From positions 1 to 34,976 of the forward strand of contig JAFQIK010000033.1 in NCBI GenBank assembly GCA_017397545.1: DNA of 34,976 nucleotides, in the 5' to 3' direction. This DNA is from Clostridia bacterium (GTDB lineage Bacteria > Bacillota > Clostridia > TANB77 > CAG-508). Both the position numbers and the translations under genes were made by a program. Below, piece by piece: positions 1-8,685 of this stretch. The notes under the pieces are model-generated. The model saw only the letters and a program-made list of their open reading frames with translations, had not been told where the DNA came from and made no database searches. Every line of letters begins with the position of its first letter. Position 1 is the stretch's first letter.

Positions 1-363
1 ATTTTGTTTTGGGCTTTTGTATGTTTTTTCTGATACTTTAGACCATCCTGTTGGTAAATTATCATCCAAATAATCAAAATCCACCTTTGCATCTGTTCCT
101 ATTGCTGCTACTATTGCTGATAATAATTCTTCTTTTTCTGCTTCTACTTGCATTTCTTCTGAAGCTTGTTGTGCTTTTGTAAATAATCCTCCATTTAGGA
201 CAACATTTATTGTTACTCCTACTAATATTAGCATTACTATGATTGTGATAATTAAGGCTATCAAAGTTATACCTTTTTGGTTGTTTTGGGCCATTTCTTC
301 GAAGTGCGGACGAACACAGTTCGCCCCTACAGCGTTTGCATTTTGTTTTTCTTTGTTTAACAT
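1..363 (-). CDS. Type IV pilin-like protein, 5' part (runs off window edge)
   Basis: The first 121 residues of a prepilin-like protein are visible; the gene continues beyond base 1. A leader of about 30 residues ends in QKG and is followed by ITLIALIITIIVMLILVGV, a class III prepilin N-terminal helix, so cleavage is expected after the Gly. Mature position 5 is Ala rather than the usual Glu. The helix is followed by NGGLF and a Glu/Lys-rich stretch. The ATG has an AAAGGAGG site six bases upstream. Leader residues 12-22 (VGANCVRPHFE) are encoded by a REP-like palindrome. The protein closely resembles the complete pilin at 17010-17825. A secreted or surface pilus/pseudopilus role is inferred from the family. 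Confidence 0.8.
   Translation of the reverse strand, partial: MLNKEKQNANAVGANCVRPHFEEMAQNNQKGITLIALIITIIVMLILVGVTINVVLNGGLFTKAQQASEEMQVEAEKEELLSAIVAAIGTDAKVDFDYLDDNLPTGWSKVSEKTYKSPKQN
306..330 (-). repeat. REP-like palindrome 1, inside pilin leader
   Basis: Hairpin with arms GGACGAAC and GTTCGCCC (one A-C mismatch) around loop ACA, followed by CTAC; read on the minus strand it starts GTAGGGG. It is preceded on the plus strand by TTTCTTCGAAG, shared with the copies near 17771, 22771 and 24333. It is translated in frame in the pilin leader. Confidence 0.8.
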
Positions 364-435
364 TTTGTTCCTCCTTTGTTTTTTGTGTTTGCATTTGGCG
401 TTTTGCGTTTGGTTGTTGGATTTTTGTAAAATTTT

Positions 436-463
436 GCGGGTCGCTGTAGGCAGCGACCCCTAC
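436..463 (-). repeat. REP-like palindrome 2
   Basis: Perfect arms GGGTCGCTG and CAGCGACCC around TAGG, ending CTAC. It lies in the 5' untranslated region of the pilin gene, with GTAG at its 5' end on the coding strand. Confidence 0.8.
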
Positions 464-495
464 ATTGTTTGAAATTAATTTTTTCATTTAGATTT

Positions 496-537
496 CCAAA
501 TACCAATTGCCAAATGCTAAATTCCAAATGCCAATTA
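496..537. repeat. Three tandem 14-bp repeats
   Basis: Three consecutive 14-base units (CCAAATACCAATTG, CCAAATGCTAAATT, CCAAATGCCAATTA) lie upstream of the first pilin gene. Degenerate relatives occur on the other strand near 395-425 and beside the second pilin near 17870-17910. Function unknown. Confidence 0.55.
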
Positions 538-580
538 CATTTTCATTTGTATTTTCTACAAATTCTTTTCTTTTATGTTT

Positions 581-609
581 ATTTTAATTTATATGTTTTT
601 ATCTGTCAA
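581..609 (-). promoter_or_regulatory. Sigma-A type promoter of first pilin gene
   Basis: On the minus strand: TTGACA (perfect -35, bases 609-604), 17-base spacer, TAAAAT (-10, bases 586-581). It lies about 220 bases upstream of the pilin start, so the transcript would have a long leader carrying the tandem repeats and REP 2. Confidence 0.6.
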
Positions 610-663
610 TATTATTGTTTGTTTTGTAATATAATTGTAATGTTGTAATGTATTTGTAATATT

Positions 664-939
664 TTACCTATTGTTTTCCACAATTTGTACTATATCTGCA
701 ATGTAGTCTCCTATTATAGGTATGTTTAGCATTATTAATTTTCTTAATAAGTAAATTATAATTGCAGTTATTATTGTTATTCCTATTCCAATCCCAACTC
801 CTCTTGCTATTCCGGCAATTATATTTCTTTTTAAAATTTCTTTTTTATTTCCTAATATATATGAAAGTTCTACCACATTTGCTTTTTCTAATATTTTAAT
901 TAATTTATCTATTTGTTTATTAATTTTTTTATACAACAT
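664..939 (-). CDS. DUF5665 family small membrane protein
   Basis: A 91-residue protein with an amphipathic Lys/Ile-rich start, the stretch ARGVGIGIGITIITAIIIYLL (one glycine-rich transmembrane helix), then a second hydrophobic segment LNIPIIGDYIADIVQIV. This pattern matches DUF5665, a conserved Bacillota family of unknown function. The ATG at 939 was chosen; a GTG at 948 is possible, but it lies inside the hairpin that terminates the upstream ATPase gene, and no strong ribosome binding site supports either. The gene starts immediately after that hairpin's U-run, so it may depend on read-through. Confidence 0.7.
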   Translation of the reverse strand: MLYKKINKQIDKLIKILEKANVVELSYILGNKKEILKRNIIAGIARGVGIGIGITIITAIIIYLLRKLIMLNIPIIGDYIADIVQIVENNR

Positions 940-940
940 A

Positions 941-973
941 AAAAACACCCATTCTTATTTTGGGTGTTTTTTT
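941..973 (-). terminator. Intrinsic terminator after the DUF4143 ATPase
   Basis: Arms AAAACACCC and GGGTGTTTT around ATTCTTATTTT, with a T-run on the minus strand. It is A/T-flanked on both sides, so it could work in both directions. It sits 18 bases after the ATPase stop. Confidence 0.7.
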
Positions 974-990
974 GTTTTGTATGCATTTTT

Positions 991-2190
991 TTATTTCTCT
1001 AGCAGCCAATCTATTAAATTTATTTTTGTTATTCCCGAATAATCTGTTTCCAAATCTCTATCCATTGTTATTAAATATTTAGGATAAAAATCTCCTGTCT
1101 TTTTTAGAGGTCTTAATTCTCTGTTTAGTGTTTCTTCTTCTCTTGCTGTCAAAGCTACTTGATAATAAACTAATCCATTTTTATTTTCTGCAACAAAGTC
1201 TATTTCTAATTCATCAATTTTTCCTGTATATACTTTATATCCTCTTCGTAATAATTCAAGATAAACTATATTTTCTAAAATATGTCCCATATCTTGACCT
1301 GCTTTTTTTCCTAACAAATAGTTTCTAAATCCCGTATCTACGCAATAATATTTATATCCACTTGCCAAAACATTTTTTCCTTTTATATCAAATCTATCTA
1401 TTTTATATAATAAAAATGCATCTAAAAATGCTGCTATATAATTTTCTACTGTATGATTGCTTGTTGCCCTATTCATACTTGTTAATGTATCACTTATTTT
1501 TTTTGTAGTTATTGGACTTCCAATATTATCAAAAATATATTTTATTATACTTTCTAGTATGAGCTTGTTACTTACATTATTTCTGGCCATTATATCTTTA
1601 TAAACTACAGTAGAAAATACTCCATCCAAATAACTGTTTACCATGTCTGGATCTACTTTGAATAGTTCTAGTGTTTGAGGAAATGATCCATATTTTAAAT
1701 ATTGTAGTAAATTTTCTTGTTTATCTGAATTTTCATTAAAAGCAGACATGTATTCTTTGAATGACAATGGTAGCATTTTTACTTCTATATATCTGCCGGA
1801 TAATAACGTTGCTAATTCTCCTGACAATAGATATGCATTTGACCCAGTTATATATATATCAACATTTTCTTTTATAAATAGTCCATCAACAGCTTTTTGA
1901 AACTCTTTAACATTTTGCACTTCATCTATAAAAACATAATTCATTTTATCTTTGTTTAATTTATTTTTAATATAATTATATAGTTCCAAATAATCATCAA
2001 ATTGAATTTCTGGATTTTCAAGATTTATTTGTATGATTTGATTTTCTGAAATCCCATTATTTTTTAAATAATCTACAAACAATTTAAATAATGTTGATTT
2101 GCCACATCTTCTAATTCCAGTTACAATTTTTATTAAATTTTTATCTTTAAATTTTATTAATTGGTTTAAATATTCTGGTCTTTGTATCAT
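991..2190 (-). CDS. AAA ATPase with C-terminal DUF4143 domain
   Basis: A 399-residue protein of the common bacterial and archaeal AAA_14/DUF4143 family. Walker A is GIRRCGKSTL near residue 28 and Walker B is YVFIDEVQ near residue 95; a sensor-like stretch YITGSNAYLLSGELATLL follows. The C-terminal third carries the DUF4143 nuclease-like region (HILENIVYLELLRRGYKVY, then ELEIDFVAE). The cellular role of the family is not established; linkage to toxin-antitoxin-like or mobile functions has been suggested. ATG at 2190 is chosen because AGGTGA lies seven bases upstream; the open frame extends further but through the promoter. It is preceded by a strong promoter overlapped by a 42-base palindrome, so it probably forms its own regulated unit. 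Confidence 0.85.
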   Translation of the reverse strand: MIQRPEYLNQLIKFKDKNLIKIVTGIRRCGKSTLFKLFVDYLKNNGISENQIIQINLENPEIQFDDYLELYNYIKNKLNKDKMNYVFIDEVQNVKEFQKAVDGLFIKENVDIYITGSNAYLLSGELATLLSGRYIEVKMLPLSFKEYMSAFNENSDKQENLLQYLKYGSFPQTLELFKVDPDMVNSYLDGVFSTVVYKDIMARNNVSNKLILESIIKYIFDNIGSPITTKKISDTLTSMNRATSNHTVENYIAAFLDAFLLYKIDRFDIKGKNVLASGYKYYCVDTGFRNYLLGKKAGQDMGHILENIVYLELLRRGYKVYTGKIDELEIDFVAENKNGLVYYQVALTAREEETLNRELRPLKKTGDFYPKYLITMDRDLETDYSGITKINLIDWLLEK

Positions 2191-2208
2191 TCTATTCACC
2201 TCATATTT

Positions 2209-2296
2209 ATTATAAAATACAATCGTCTTAAAGTCAAGAGTGCTGGAAAATATTTTCCAACACTCTTGACTTTTGTGATGTGTTGGAAAATATTTT
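2209..2296 (-). promoter_or_regulatory. Promoter plus large palindromic operator of the ATPase gene
   Basis: Minus-strand TTGACT (2237-2232), 17-base spacer, TATAAT (2214-2209), just ahead of the ATPase ribosome site. The -35 box is part of a 42-base near-perfect palindrome at 2231-2272: outer arms AAGTCAAGAGTG and CACTCTTGACTT flank the perfect inner palindrome TGGAAAATATTTTCCA, with a single C-A mismatch pair between them. A partial second copy (GTGTTGGAAAATATTTT) follows at 2279-2295. The position suggests repressor binding; the binder is unknown. Confidence 0.6.
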
Positions 2297-2334
2297 GATA
2301 TTATTATACGCAACACCCTTATAAATAATTCATT

Positions 2335-5100
2335 TTAAATTGTATTTCTTTCCTCTACATTTTGGTCAGTTTCTAATTCTTCTTGTTCTTCTAAATTTTC
2401 TTGTTCTACTATTTTTTCTAATTCTTCTATTAATTCTTGTAATTTTGCCATGTCTTTTCCTATCATTTCCCAGTTGTTACTTACATTTGATTGTTCTAGG
2501 TTTTTATTTGCATTTATTATTTGCTCAATTAATTCATCTTTATTTTCGCTTACTATCTCTATGTCTATTGCTTCTTGAGATAACAAGTTCGCTATAGCTT
2601 CTTTTATGTCATTTCCAATTGCTACTTTATTTCCTGATGCTACTACTACTTTTTTTAGTAAAGGAACTTGTGTTTCATCATTTAACATTACTTGGTAAAT
2701 TGGTTCTACATATAAAAGTGTATTATTTATAGGAACTACTATTATATTTTTTTCTATTCTTGTTCCTGTTATGTTTAACGCATTTAACTCTTTTGAAATT
2801 GTTTCATCTTGCTCAACAAGTGTATCTAATTGTGTTGTTCCAAGTATTGCATTCTCTGTTTTAAATTTATATAGCGTTAATTTTTTATTGTTTTGTTCAT
2901 CATAAGTTCCAACTAGATATGATATTATATTTTGCTTTTCTGCTATAGTATATGGTACTACCAATCCTAAAACAGAAGAATTATTATCAACTGTTTTTAC
3001 CTGTGTATAATATGAATCTATATACGTTCCTGTTGAGCTACTTGTAGTTCTTGTTGTGTTTTCTTTTGCTCTATCCCAAATATCATCTTGTCTATATAAA
3101 ACTTCTGCTTGTACGTTATGATATTTTTCTAACATTTTTGCTTGTATATCATATAAATACTTAGAATATACAATATGCTTAGCTACATCATTTGGCATTT
3201 CCTCTGCACTTTTAAATAATTCTGGATATATATTTTTATATGCAGTTACTATAGGATCAGTTTTATCTACTATATAAAATGTTGTAGTTCCATTATATGG
3301 ATCGATTAAAATTTTTACAGAATTTCTAATATAATTTATTTTTTCTTTTATACCTTCATATTCTATTATTGTTTCTTGAGAATATGGATAGTTATTTGAT
3401 GTAGTATATGCATCTAATACCCACATTAATTTTCCTTCATCTGTTATAACCATGTATGGTTCTTTATCATATTTTAGATATGGCATTATTGTTTTTGCTC
3501 TTTGTATTATATTTCTTGTTGTAATTATTTTGCTATCCTTTGTAATATTTCCAGAAAAGGCTATTCCTAAATTACCTTGTTTTATTCCAAGTATTAATCT
3601 ATCTATAAAATTAAGTTTTAGTCCCGCTTCTCCATTATATGCGTTTGTACTACTTGTTGTACTAGTTAACGGATAATCAAATTCTTGTTTGTTTTTAGCG
3701 TTAGTTATAATTGGGTCATTGGTTTCTAATCCAAAATATATTCTTGGTTCTTTTATTTCTATTTTATTATCTTCATTTGAAAATTCACTTTGTATATATT
3801 CTAAATTTCCATTTTCATCTACTTTAGTTGCAGAAGTTATTATAGTTCCATATCCATGTGTATATTCAAATGTTTTATTATTATATGTTCTTGTATCATT
3901 ACTTACAATTTCTCTAGGACTTATATTAACTAATTGTTCTTTATCTTCTATTTCATATAATCCTGGTTTAGTAGTTTTATATGAATAATATCCTGAATTT
4001 GTTTGATACTCAGATAATGTTTCTAATACTATGTCATTGTTTACAAGATTTATATTATTTATTACTTCTTGATTATCTGATATATCTTCTGCTTTTATTG
4101 TTCCGCTATTTTGTATTTGTATTTCATCAATATTTATATCGTATGCATTTTTTGTATATGATATATTATATTCTATATATTTTTTCTCCTTATCTAACTC
4201 GTTGTTGTTTACATATATTAAATCAAATCCTAGCATTACTATAAATAATAAAACTAGATACACTGGTATGCCACATAATGCAATCATTACCTTTTTAAAC
4301 TTTTCTTTTTTAAAATTATGTATTGCTATAACTGAACAAATTAAAATAATAGCTGCAAATATTCTATATCCCCATGTTCTAATCGTAGTATCTACTAATC
4401 CTGCTCCATTTAATTTTATATTGTTAGGTAGATTTAAAAATTCTCCAAAAACTATATCTTGTACATTTATAATTGTAATTAAAGATATTGCAATTATTAT
4501 TAGTACAATATTTGTAATTATATGTTTTATAAAAGTATTTTTCTTTAATGTTGTGGCATCTATTCCTTTATCAAAATAAACATTAAAAGTAATTATATAA
4601 TATAGCGCCACATATACTGAATATATTGCCATTAAAACTATAAAGTATAATAGCATAGACTCTATAAGTGGTTTTTGAAACATATAATATCCTATATCTA
4701 AATTAAAAATCGGATCATTAACCCCAAACCAAGCAGTATTTAAGGCAAGCATTGCTTTTTCTGTTATTAATTTTGAAGTTATAATACTAACTATTACACC
4801 AAATATTAAACTTATTGATTTATTTGGAAGTTTTGGCATTTGCTTTTTATCTTCATCAAAAAACTTTTTTAGTCCTCTTTTTATAAATCTATTTGTTATA
4901 TATGTAGATATATATAATATTAAAAAATTTACTAATGCAATCCCTATCTTGTATTTTACATTTTGCTCAAACACACTTATATATTCTTCTCCAATTTGTA
5001 AAGTTTGTAAATATTCACCTCTTAAAGTGATTGCTAAATAAATCGCAAAGATAGTCAAAAACAAAATTACTAAAATTACTCTTTTTTTATTATTTTTCAT
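2335..5100 (-). CDS. UPF0182 family membrane protein
   Basis: A 921-residue protein whose N-terminal third holds about seven hydrophobic helices: residues 8-26, near 50-75, 98-112, 155-178, 190-212, 240-262 and 270-298. A large extracytoplasmic region follows, opening with KKYIEYNISYTKNAYDI, the hallmark of UPF0182 (COG1615). Length, order and motif agree with the family, whose function is unknown. The C-terminus is a Glu-rich tail after a coiled segment (near residues 870-920). ATG at 5100 has AAGGAGGAG seven bases upstream. It lies 101 bases downstream of ftsY on the same strand, with a REP palindrome between, and may be co-transcribed with it. Confidence 0.9.
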   Translation of the reverse strand: MKNNKKRVILVILFLTIFAIYLAITLRGEYLQTLQIGEEYISVFEQNVKYKIGIALVNFLILYISTYITNRFIKRGLKKFFDEDKKQMPKLPNKSISLIFGVIVSIITSKLITEKAMLALNTAWFGVNDPIFNLDIGYYMFQKPLIESMLLYFIVLMAIYSVYVALYYIITFNVYFDKGIDATTLKKNTFIKHIITNIVLIIIAISLITIINVQDIVFGEFLNLPNNIKLNGAGLVDTTIRTWGYRIFAAIILICSVIAIHNFKKEKFKKVMIALCGIPVYLVLLFIVMLGFDLIYVNNNELDKEKKYIEYNISYTKNAYDINIDEIQIQNSGTIKAEDISDNQEVINNINLVNNDIVLETLSEYQTNSGYYSYKTTKPGLYEIEDKEQLVNISPREIVSNDTRTYNNKTFEYTHGYGTIITSATKVDENGNLEYIQSEFSNEDNKIEIKEPRIYFGLETNDPIITNAKNKQEFDYPLTSTTSSTNAYNGEAGLKLNFIDRLILGIKQGNLGIAFSGNITKDSKIITTRNIIQRAKTIMPYLKYDKEPYMVITDEGKLMWVLDAYTTSNNYPYSQETIIEYEGIKEKINYIRNSVKILIDPYNGTTTFYIVDKTDPIVTAYKNIYPELFKSAEEMPNDVAKHIVYSKYLYDIQAKMLEKYHNVQAEVLYRQDDIWDRAKENTTRTTSSSTGTYIDSYYTQVKTVDNNSSVLGLVVPYTIAEKQNIISYLVGTYDEQNNKKLTLYKFKTENAILGTTQLDTLVEQDETISKELNALNITGTRIEKNIIVVPINNTLLYVEPIYQVMLNDETQVPLLKKVVVASGNKVAIGNDIKEAIANLLSQEAIDIEIVSENKDELIEQIINANKNLEQSNVSNNWEMIGKDMAKLQELIEELEKIVEQENLEEQEELETDQNVEERNTI

Positions 5101-5151
5101 AATACTCCTCCTTGTATAATAAGTTCATAATCAATTTCACCTACAATATTG

Positions 5152-5176
5152 GCGGGCGACTACTAGTCGCCCCTAC
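5152..5176 (-). repeat. REP-like palindrome 3
   Basis: Arms GGGCGACTA and TAGTCGCCC around C, then CTAC. The core is identical to the copy at 27925-27948. It lies between ftsY and the UPF0182 gene. Confidence 0.85.
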
Positions 5177-5201
5177 ATTTTTGCTAATCAGCATTATTGT
5201 T

Positions 5202-6107
5202 TTAAATTATTGCATTTACAAAATCTTCTGAATTGAAAATTTCCATATCGTCTATTTGTTCTCCAACTCCTATAAATTTTACTGGTATTTTATTTTCTGA
5301 AACTATTCCTATTACAACTCCGCCTTTTGCTGTTCCATCTAGTTTTGTAAGCACAAGTCCTGTAAGGTCTACTGTTTCTTTAAATGCTTTTACTTGCGAA
5401 ATTGCATTTTGTCCTGTTGTTGCATCTAGAACTAATAATACTTCTTTTTTTGCTTCTGGTAATTCTTTATCTATTACTTTTCTTATTTTTAAAAGCTCGT
5501 CCATTAAATATTTTTTATTATGCAACCTTCCTGCTGTATCACATATTAATACATCCGCATTTTGTTTTTTCAATTCTTGAATTGCTTCAAATACAACAGA
5601 TGCCGGGTCTGTTCCTTCATCTCTTTTTACTATTTTTGAGTTGCTTCTATTTGCCCATATTTCTACTTGTTCAACAGCTGCTGCTCTAAATGTATCTGCT
5701 GCTGCAATTATTACTTCTTTTCCCTCTTTTTTTATCCTATTTGCAATTTTCCCAATAGAAGTTGTTTTTCCTACTCCATTCACTCCAACAACTAATATTA
5801 CTGTTGGTTTACCTGATAAATCTAATCCATTTTCTTGTTCATCTAATATTTTTTGCATTTCTTCTTTTAATGCTTTTTTTACACCTTCTTCATCTTGTAT
5901 TTTTTCTTTTTTTATTCTTTCTCTTAAAGCTCCTATTATTTGCACTGATGTATCAACGCCTATATCAGACATTATTAGTATTTCTTCTAATTCTTCTAGT
6001 AGTTCTTCATCTACTTTTCTAAAATTACTAAATACATTATTCATTTTATCACTTAATGAAGTTTTTGTTTTTCCTAATCCTAATTTTAATTTATCAAAAA
6101 ATCCCAT
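5202..6107 (-). CDS. ftsY: Signal recognition particle receptor FtsY
   Basis: A 301-residue SRP GTPase that docks the SRP-ribosome complex at the membrane for co-translational insertion. The N-terminal four-helix N domain (residues 1-95) leads into the G domain: G1 VVGVNGVGKTTSIGKIA near 108, DTFRAAAVEQ (insertion box) near 138, DTAGR near 190, TKLDGTAKGG near 255 and GVGEQIDDME near 280. The length is that of a short FtsY without the acidic A domain, normal for Bacillota. ATG at 6107 has AAAGAGGT upstream. A well-formed promoter lies at 6144-6172. Confidence 0.97.
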   Translation of the reverse strand: MGFFDKLKLGLGKTKTSLSDKMNNVFSNFRKVDEELLEELEEILIMSDIGVDTSVQIIGALRERIKKEKIQDEEGVKKALKEEMQKILDEQENGLDLSGKPTVILVVGVNGVGKTTSIGKIANRIKKEGKEVIIAAADTFRAAAVEQVEIWANRSNSKIVKRDEGTDPASVVFEAIQELKKQNADVLICDTAGRLHNKKYLMDELLKIRKVIDKELPEAKKEVLLVLDATTGQNAISQVKAFKETVDLTGLVLTKLDGTAKGGVVIGIVSENKIPVKFIGVGEQIDDMEIFNSEDFVNAII

Positions 6108-6143
6108 TCCACTTACCTCTTTCGTTTGTTTTTACCGAAAAGT

Positions 6144-6172
6144 ATTATATCACACGAATTATAAAATGTCTA
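6144..6172 (-). promoter_or_regulatory. Promoter of ftsY
   Basis: Minus strand: TAGACA (6172-6167), 17-base spacer, extended -10 with TGA directly before TATAAT (6149-6144). It ends 37 bases upstream of the ftsY start. Confidence 0.7.
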
Positions 6173-6270
6173 GAATTTGCAATTCGGACGAATAGGAATA
6201 TATAACACTAATTTTTTTACAATATTCTACAAATAATACAATTTATCTTTTATATTTTTAAAAAAGTCTT

Positions 6271-6307
6271 TTATTTGATTATTTTATGTAATATAATAAT
6301 CAAATAA
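6271..6307 (+). promoter_or_regulatory. Inverted repeat upstream of the CotH gene
   Basis: Perfect 13-base arms TTATTTGATTATT and AATAATCAAATAA with an 11-base centre, ending two bases before the AAGGAGGGG ribosome site. It is either an operator or an mRNA hairpin at the start of the transcript. Confidence 0.45.
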
Positions 6308-6322
6308 TAAGGAGGGGTACTT

Positions 6323-7597
6323 ATGAAGAAATTTAAATATTCATTATTTATTATTCTACCATTAGTTTTACTTGTAATAATACTTTTTATATTTTTTAAA
6401 AATTCTATTTTTAACGCTACTAAAGATACTTTAAGTCCTACAAATTCTGAAATTTCTAATTCTTCTACAAAATATGATATACCAAAAATTTATTTTTTGG
6501 GTAACATATCAGAAATGTTAACTAAAGAAGATGAGAGAAAAATATTGTTGAGATATGAAGATGGCATAAATGATTTCGAAGCTTATACTTCTATAAAAAT
6601 TCAGGGTTCTTCAAGTATTGCATATGAGAAGAAAAATTATACTATAAAATTATATGAAGATTATTCGCTAACAGAAAAAAAAGAAGTCGATTTAGGTTGG
6701 GGAGCACAAAACAAATATTGTTTAAAAGCTAATTGGATTGATAAAACTCACTCTAGAAATATTGTAACCGCACAATTAGCCTCAGAAATACAAAAAAAAT
6801 ATAATCTTTTATCTACTGCTCCTAACAATGGTTTAATAGACGGTTTTCCTGTAGAAATTTATATAAACGATGAATTTTTAGGAATATATACTTGGAACAT
6901 ACCAAAAGATGCTTGGATGTTTAATATGGATGAAAATAATAAAAATCACATTGTTTTTGTAGGTGAAAATTGGGAGGAAACAGTTCACTTTAAGGCTCCT
7001 GCAACTTATGGGCCATGGGATATAGAAGTTGGTCGTGGTGATGCTTCAGACTTAGATAAACTTAATAGATTAATAGAATTTGTTAATAATAGCTCAGACG
7101 ATGAATTTAAAAATAACTATCATCAATATTTAAATCTTGATGCTACAATTAACTATTTAATATTAATGGAATTTGCAAGTTTAGAAGATAATGCAGGAAA
7201 AAATATGCTATTAGCTACATATGATGGTAATGTTTGGTATCCATCACTATATGATTTAGATACATCTTGGGGAACTAATTATAATGGTTTATCTACAATT
7301 AATTATACAAGAACTAATTTTATAAATGGTAGTAAACTATGGAAAAGAACTTTAGATAATTTTCCTGAAGAAGTATATAATAGATACATAGAATTACGTA
7401 AAGATATTCTAACAAAAGAACATATTATGGATTTATTTAATGAATTTAAAAATACAATTCCAGAAGACTCTTTTAAGAAAGAAGCTAATCGTTGGAATAA
7501 TATACCAGGCTATGATTATACTCAAATACAAGATTTTTTAGATGTAAGAATTCCTTTAATGGACAAGTTCTTTGAAAAAATAAAAATCAATAATTAA
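6323..7597 (+). CDS. CotH-family protein kinase-like protein, membrane anchored
   Basis: A 424-residue protein with one N-terminal membrane helix (residues 7-26), then a CotH domain: SIKIQGSSSIAYEKKNYTIK near 86, WIDKTHSRNIVTAQLA near 137, GFPVEIYINDEFLGIYTW near 172 and YDLDTSWG near 310 (the DxD-type metal site of the kinase-like fold). CotH of Bacillus phosphorylates spore coat proteins, but many clostridial homologues are anchored outside the membrane with unknown substrates. It is one of only a few plus-strand genes here and stands alone, with AAGGAGGGG ten bases before ATG, a 13-base inverted repeat just upstream, and a terminator after it. Confidence 0.85.
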   Translation: MKKFKYSLFIILPLVLLVIILFIFFKNSIFNATKDTLSPTNSEISNSSTKYDIPKIYFLGNISEMLTKEDERKILLRYEDGINDFEAYTSIKIQGSSSIAYEKKNYTIKLYEDYSLTEKKEVDLGWGAQNKYCLKANWIDKTHSRNIVTAQLASEIQKKYNLLSTAPNNGLIDGFPVEIYINDEFLGIYTWNIPKDAWMFNMDENNKNHIVFVGENWEETVHFKAPATYGPWDIEVGRGDASDLDKLNRLIEFVNNSSDDEFKNNYHQYLNLDATINYLILMEFASLEDNAGKNMLLATYDGNVWYPSLYDLDTSWGTNYNGLSTINYTRTNFINGSKLWKRTLDNFPEEVYNRYIELRKDILTKEHIMDLFNEFKNTIPEDSFKKEANRWNNIPGYDYTQIQDFLDVRIPLMDKFFEKIKINN

Positions 7598-7612
7598 CTT
7601 TAATTTATCTAA

Positions 7613-7639
7613 GGGAAAAGGAGCCTGACTCCTTTTTCC
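7613..7639 (+). terminator. Terminator hairpin between convergent CotH and dipeptidase genes
   Basis: GGAAAAGGAG and CTCCTTTTTCC pair around CCTGA. With A-tract and T-tract on either side it can serve both strands. The core GAGCCTGACTC resembles the GGGTCAGACCC core in the hairpin at 33138-33198. Confidence 0.65.
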
Positions 7640-7661
7640 ACCAATTCTACAAATTACAATT

Positions 7662-8612
7662 TTATACCCTATCCAAAATTTTATTTCTAAAATTCATATA
7701 CATTATTTTTTCTATTTCGTTTTTTGAAAATTTATTTTTTAAAAGTTCATTCTCTAACTCCTTTTTTATTTCAGTTTGTTTAAATACATTAAAATGTTTG
7801 TAATACAAATTATTGTAATAAGTCATATCATCTGTAGAAACTGCTATGTTCTCCACTCCTTCTAATAAATTTCTTACATATTTTATATGATTGACATATG
7901 CATTATAGTATTTCCATCTATTGTTATTAAATTTTCTTTCTTTTATGCAAAATTGTTTTACTCCTACTATTCCAATAACACCATCTAATTCTTTTATATT
8001 TATTATTTGGTCATCACTTAAATTTCTAGAAACATCGCAAAGGTTTCGTACATTTGAATGTGATGCAATAATAATTGGATTTTGATTTTTTATTTTTAAG
8101 TCTTTACATACTTCTATTATGTTATAAAAAGTTTTGTCATTTGAATGAGATAAATCTATTGCAATATTTTTTGATACTAACTTTTTGATAAGTTTTTCTC
8201 CGTCATTAGTTAGTCCCCTATCTTTATCTCCTTTTGTTCCTCCTCCGAATTTATTATCATTGTTCCATACTGGGTTTACACTTCTTACTCCTAAATTATA
8301 TAATATATCTATATCTTCTAAATCTTCTAAATAATCTAATCCTTCTATACCATAAATATATTTTATATGTTCTAGGATTATATCGTTTTGTTTTATTATT
8401 CTATTAACTAATTCTAAATTTTTAATTATATTAATTTCTTCTTTTTTTATTCCTAATTCTTCTTTCATCTCTTCTGGTGACATATAAAATAAATTAAAGA
8501 TTCCTCCTGTAATGTTATTTTGAAAAATTTTATTACAGTATTTTTTTACTTCACTCAAATTATTTATATTCATATATATATATGTAAGTAAATCGTAATG
8601 GCAGTCAAACAT
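7662..8612 (-). CDS. Membrane-dipeptidase family (peptidase M19) protein
   Basis: A 316-residue zinc dipeptidase-like protein. The start FDCHYDLL gives the DxHxD metal ligands, GIEG near residue 87 the bridging Glu region, GLTNDGEKLIKKL then DLSHS near 155 the His ligand, ASHSNVRNLCDVSRNL near 184 the second His and substrate Arg, and STDD near 260 the catalytic Asp region. This is the renal dipeptidase fold, which cleaves dipeptides, often with D-residues. ATG at 8612 follows GGTGAT by five bases; an upstream TTG is unlikely. It ends facing the CotH gene across a shared terminator. Confidence 0.85.
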   Translation of the reverse strand: MFDCHYDLLTYIYMNINNLSEVKKYCNKIFQNNITGGIFNLFYMSPEEMKEELGIKKEEINIIKNLELVNRIIKQNDIILEHIKYIYGIEGLDYLEDLEDIDILYNLGVRSVNPVWNNDNKFGGGTKGDKDRGLTNDGEKLIKKLVSKNIAIDLSHSNDKTFYNIIEVCKDLKIKNQNPIIIASHSNVRNLCDVSRNLSDDQIINIKELDGVIGIVGVKQFCIKERKFNNNRWKYYNAYVNHIKYVRNLLEGVENIAVSTDDMTYYNNLYYKHFNVFKQTEIKKELENELLKNKFSKNEIEKIMYMNFRNKILDRV

Positions 8613-8655
8613 AATTATCACCAATACATTTTATTCTTTTTTAATTTACATATGC

Positions 8656-8685
8656 AAAAAGCTATTTTATTTCAAATAGCTTTTT
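8656..8685 (-). terminator. Terminator of the sensor kinase gene
   Basis: AAAAAGCTATTT and AAATAGCTTTTT around TATTTC. The kinase stop codon lies in the stem. T-rich on both strands. Confidence 0.75.

Noticed and set aside
74..487. Minus-strand frame of 137 residues rich in Arg and Ser over the first pilin
   Set aside because: It is the shifted frame of the pilin gene; the pilin frame has the ribosome site and conserved helix.
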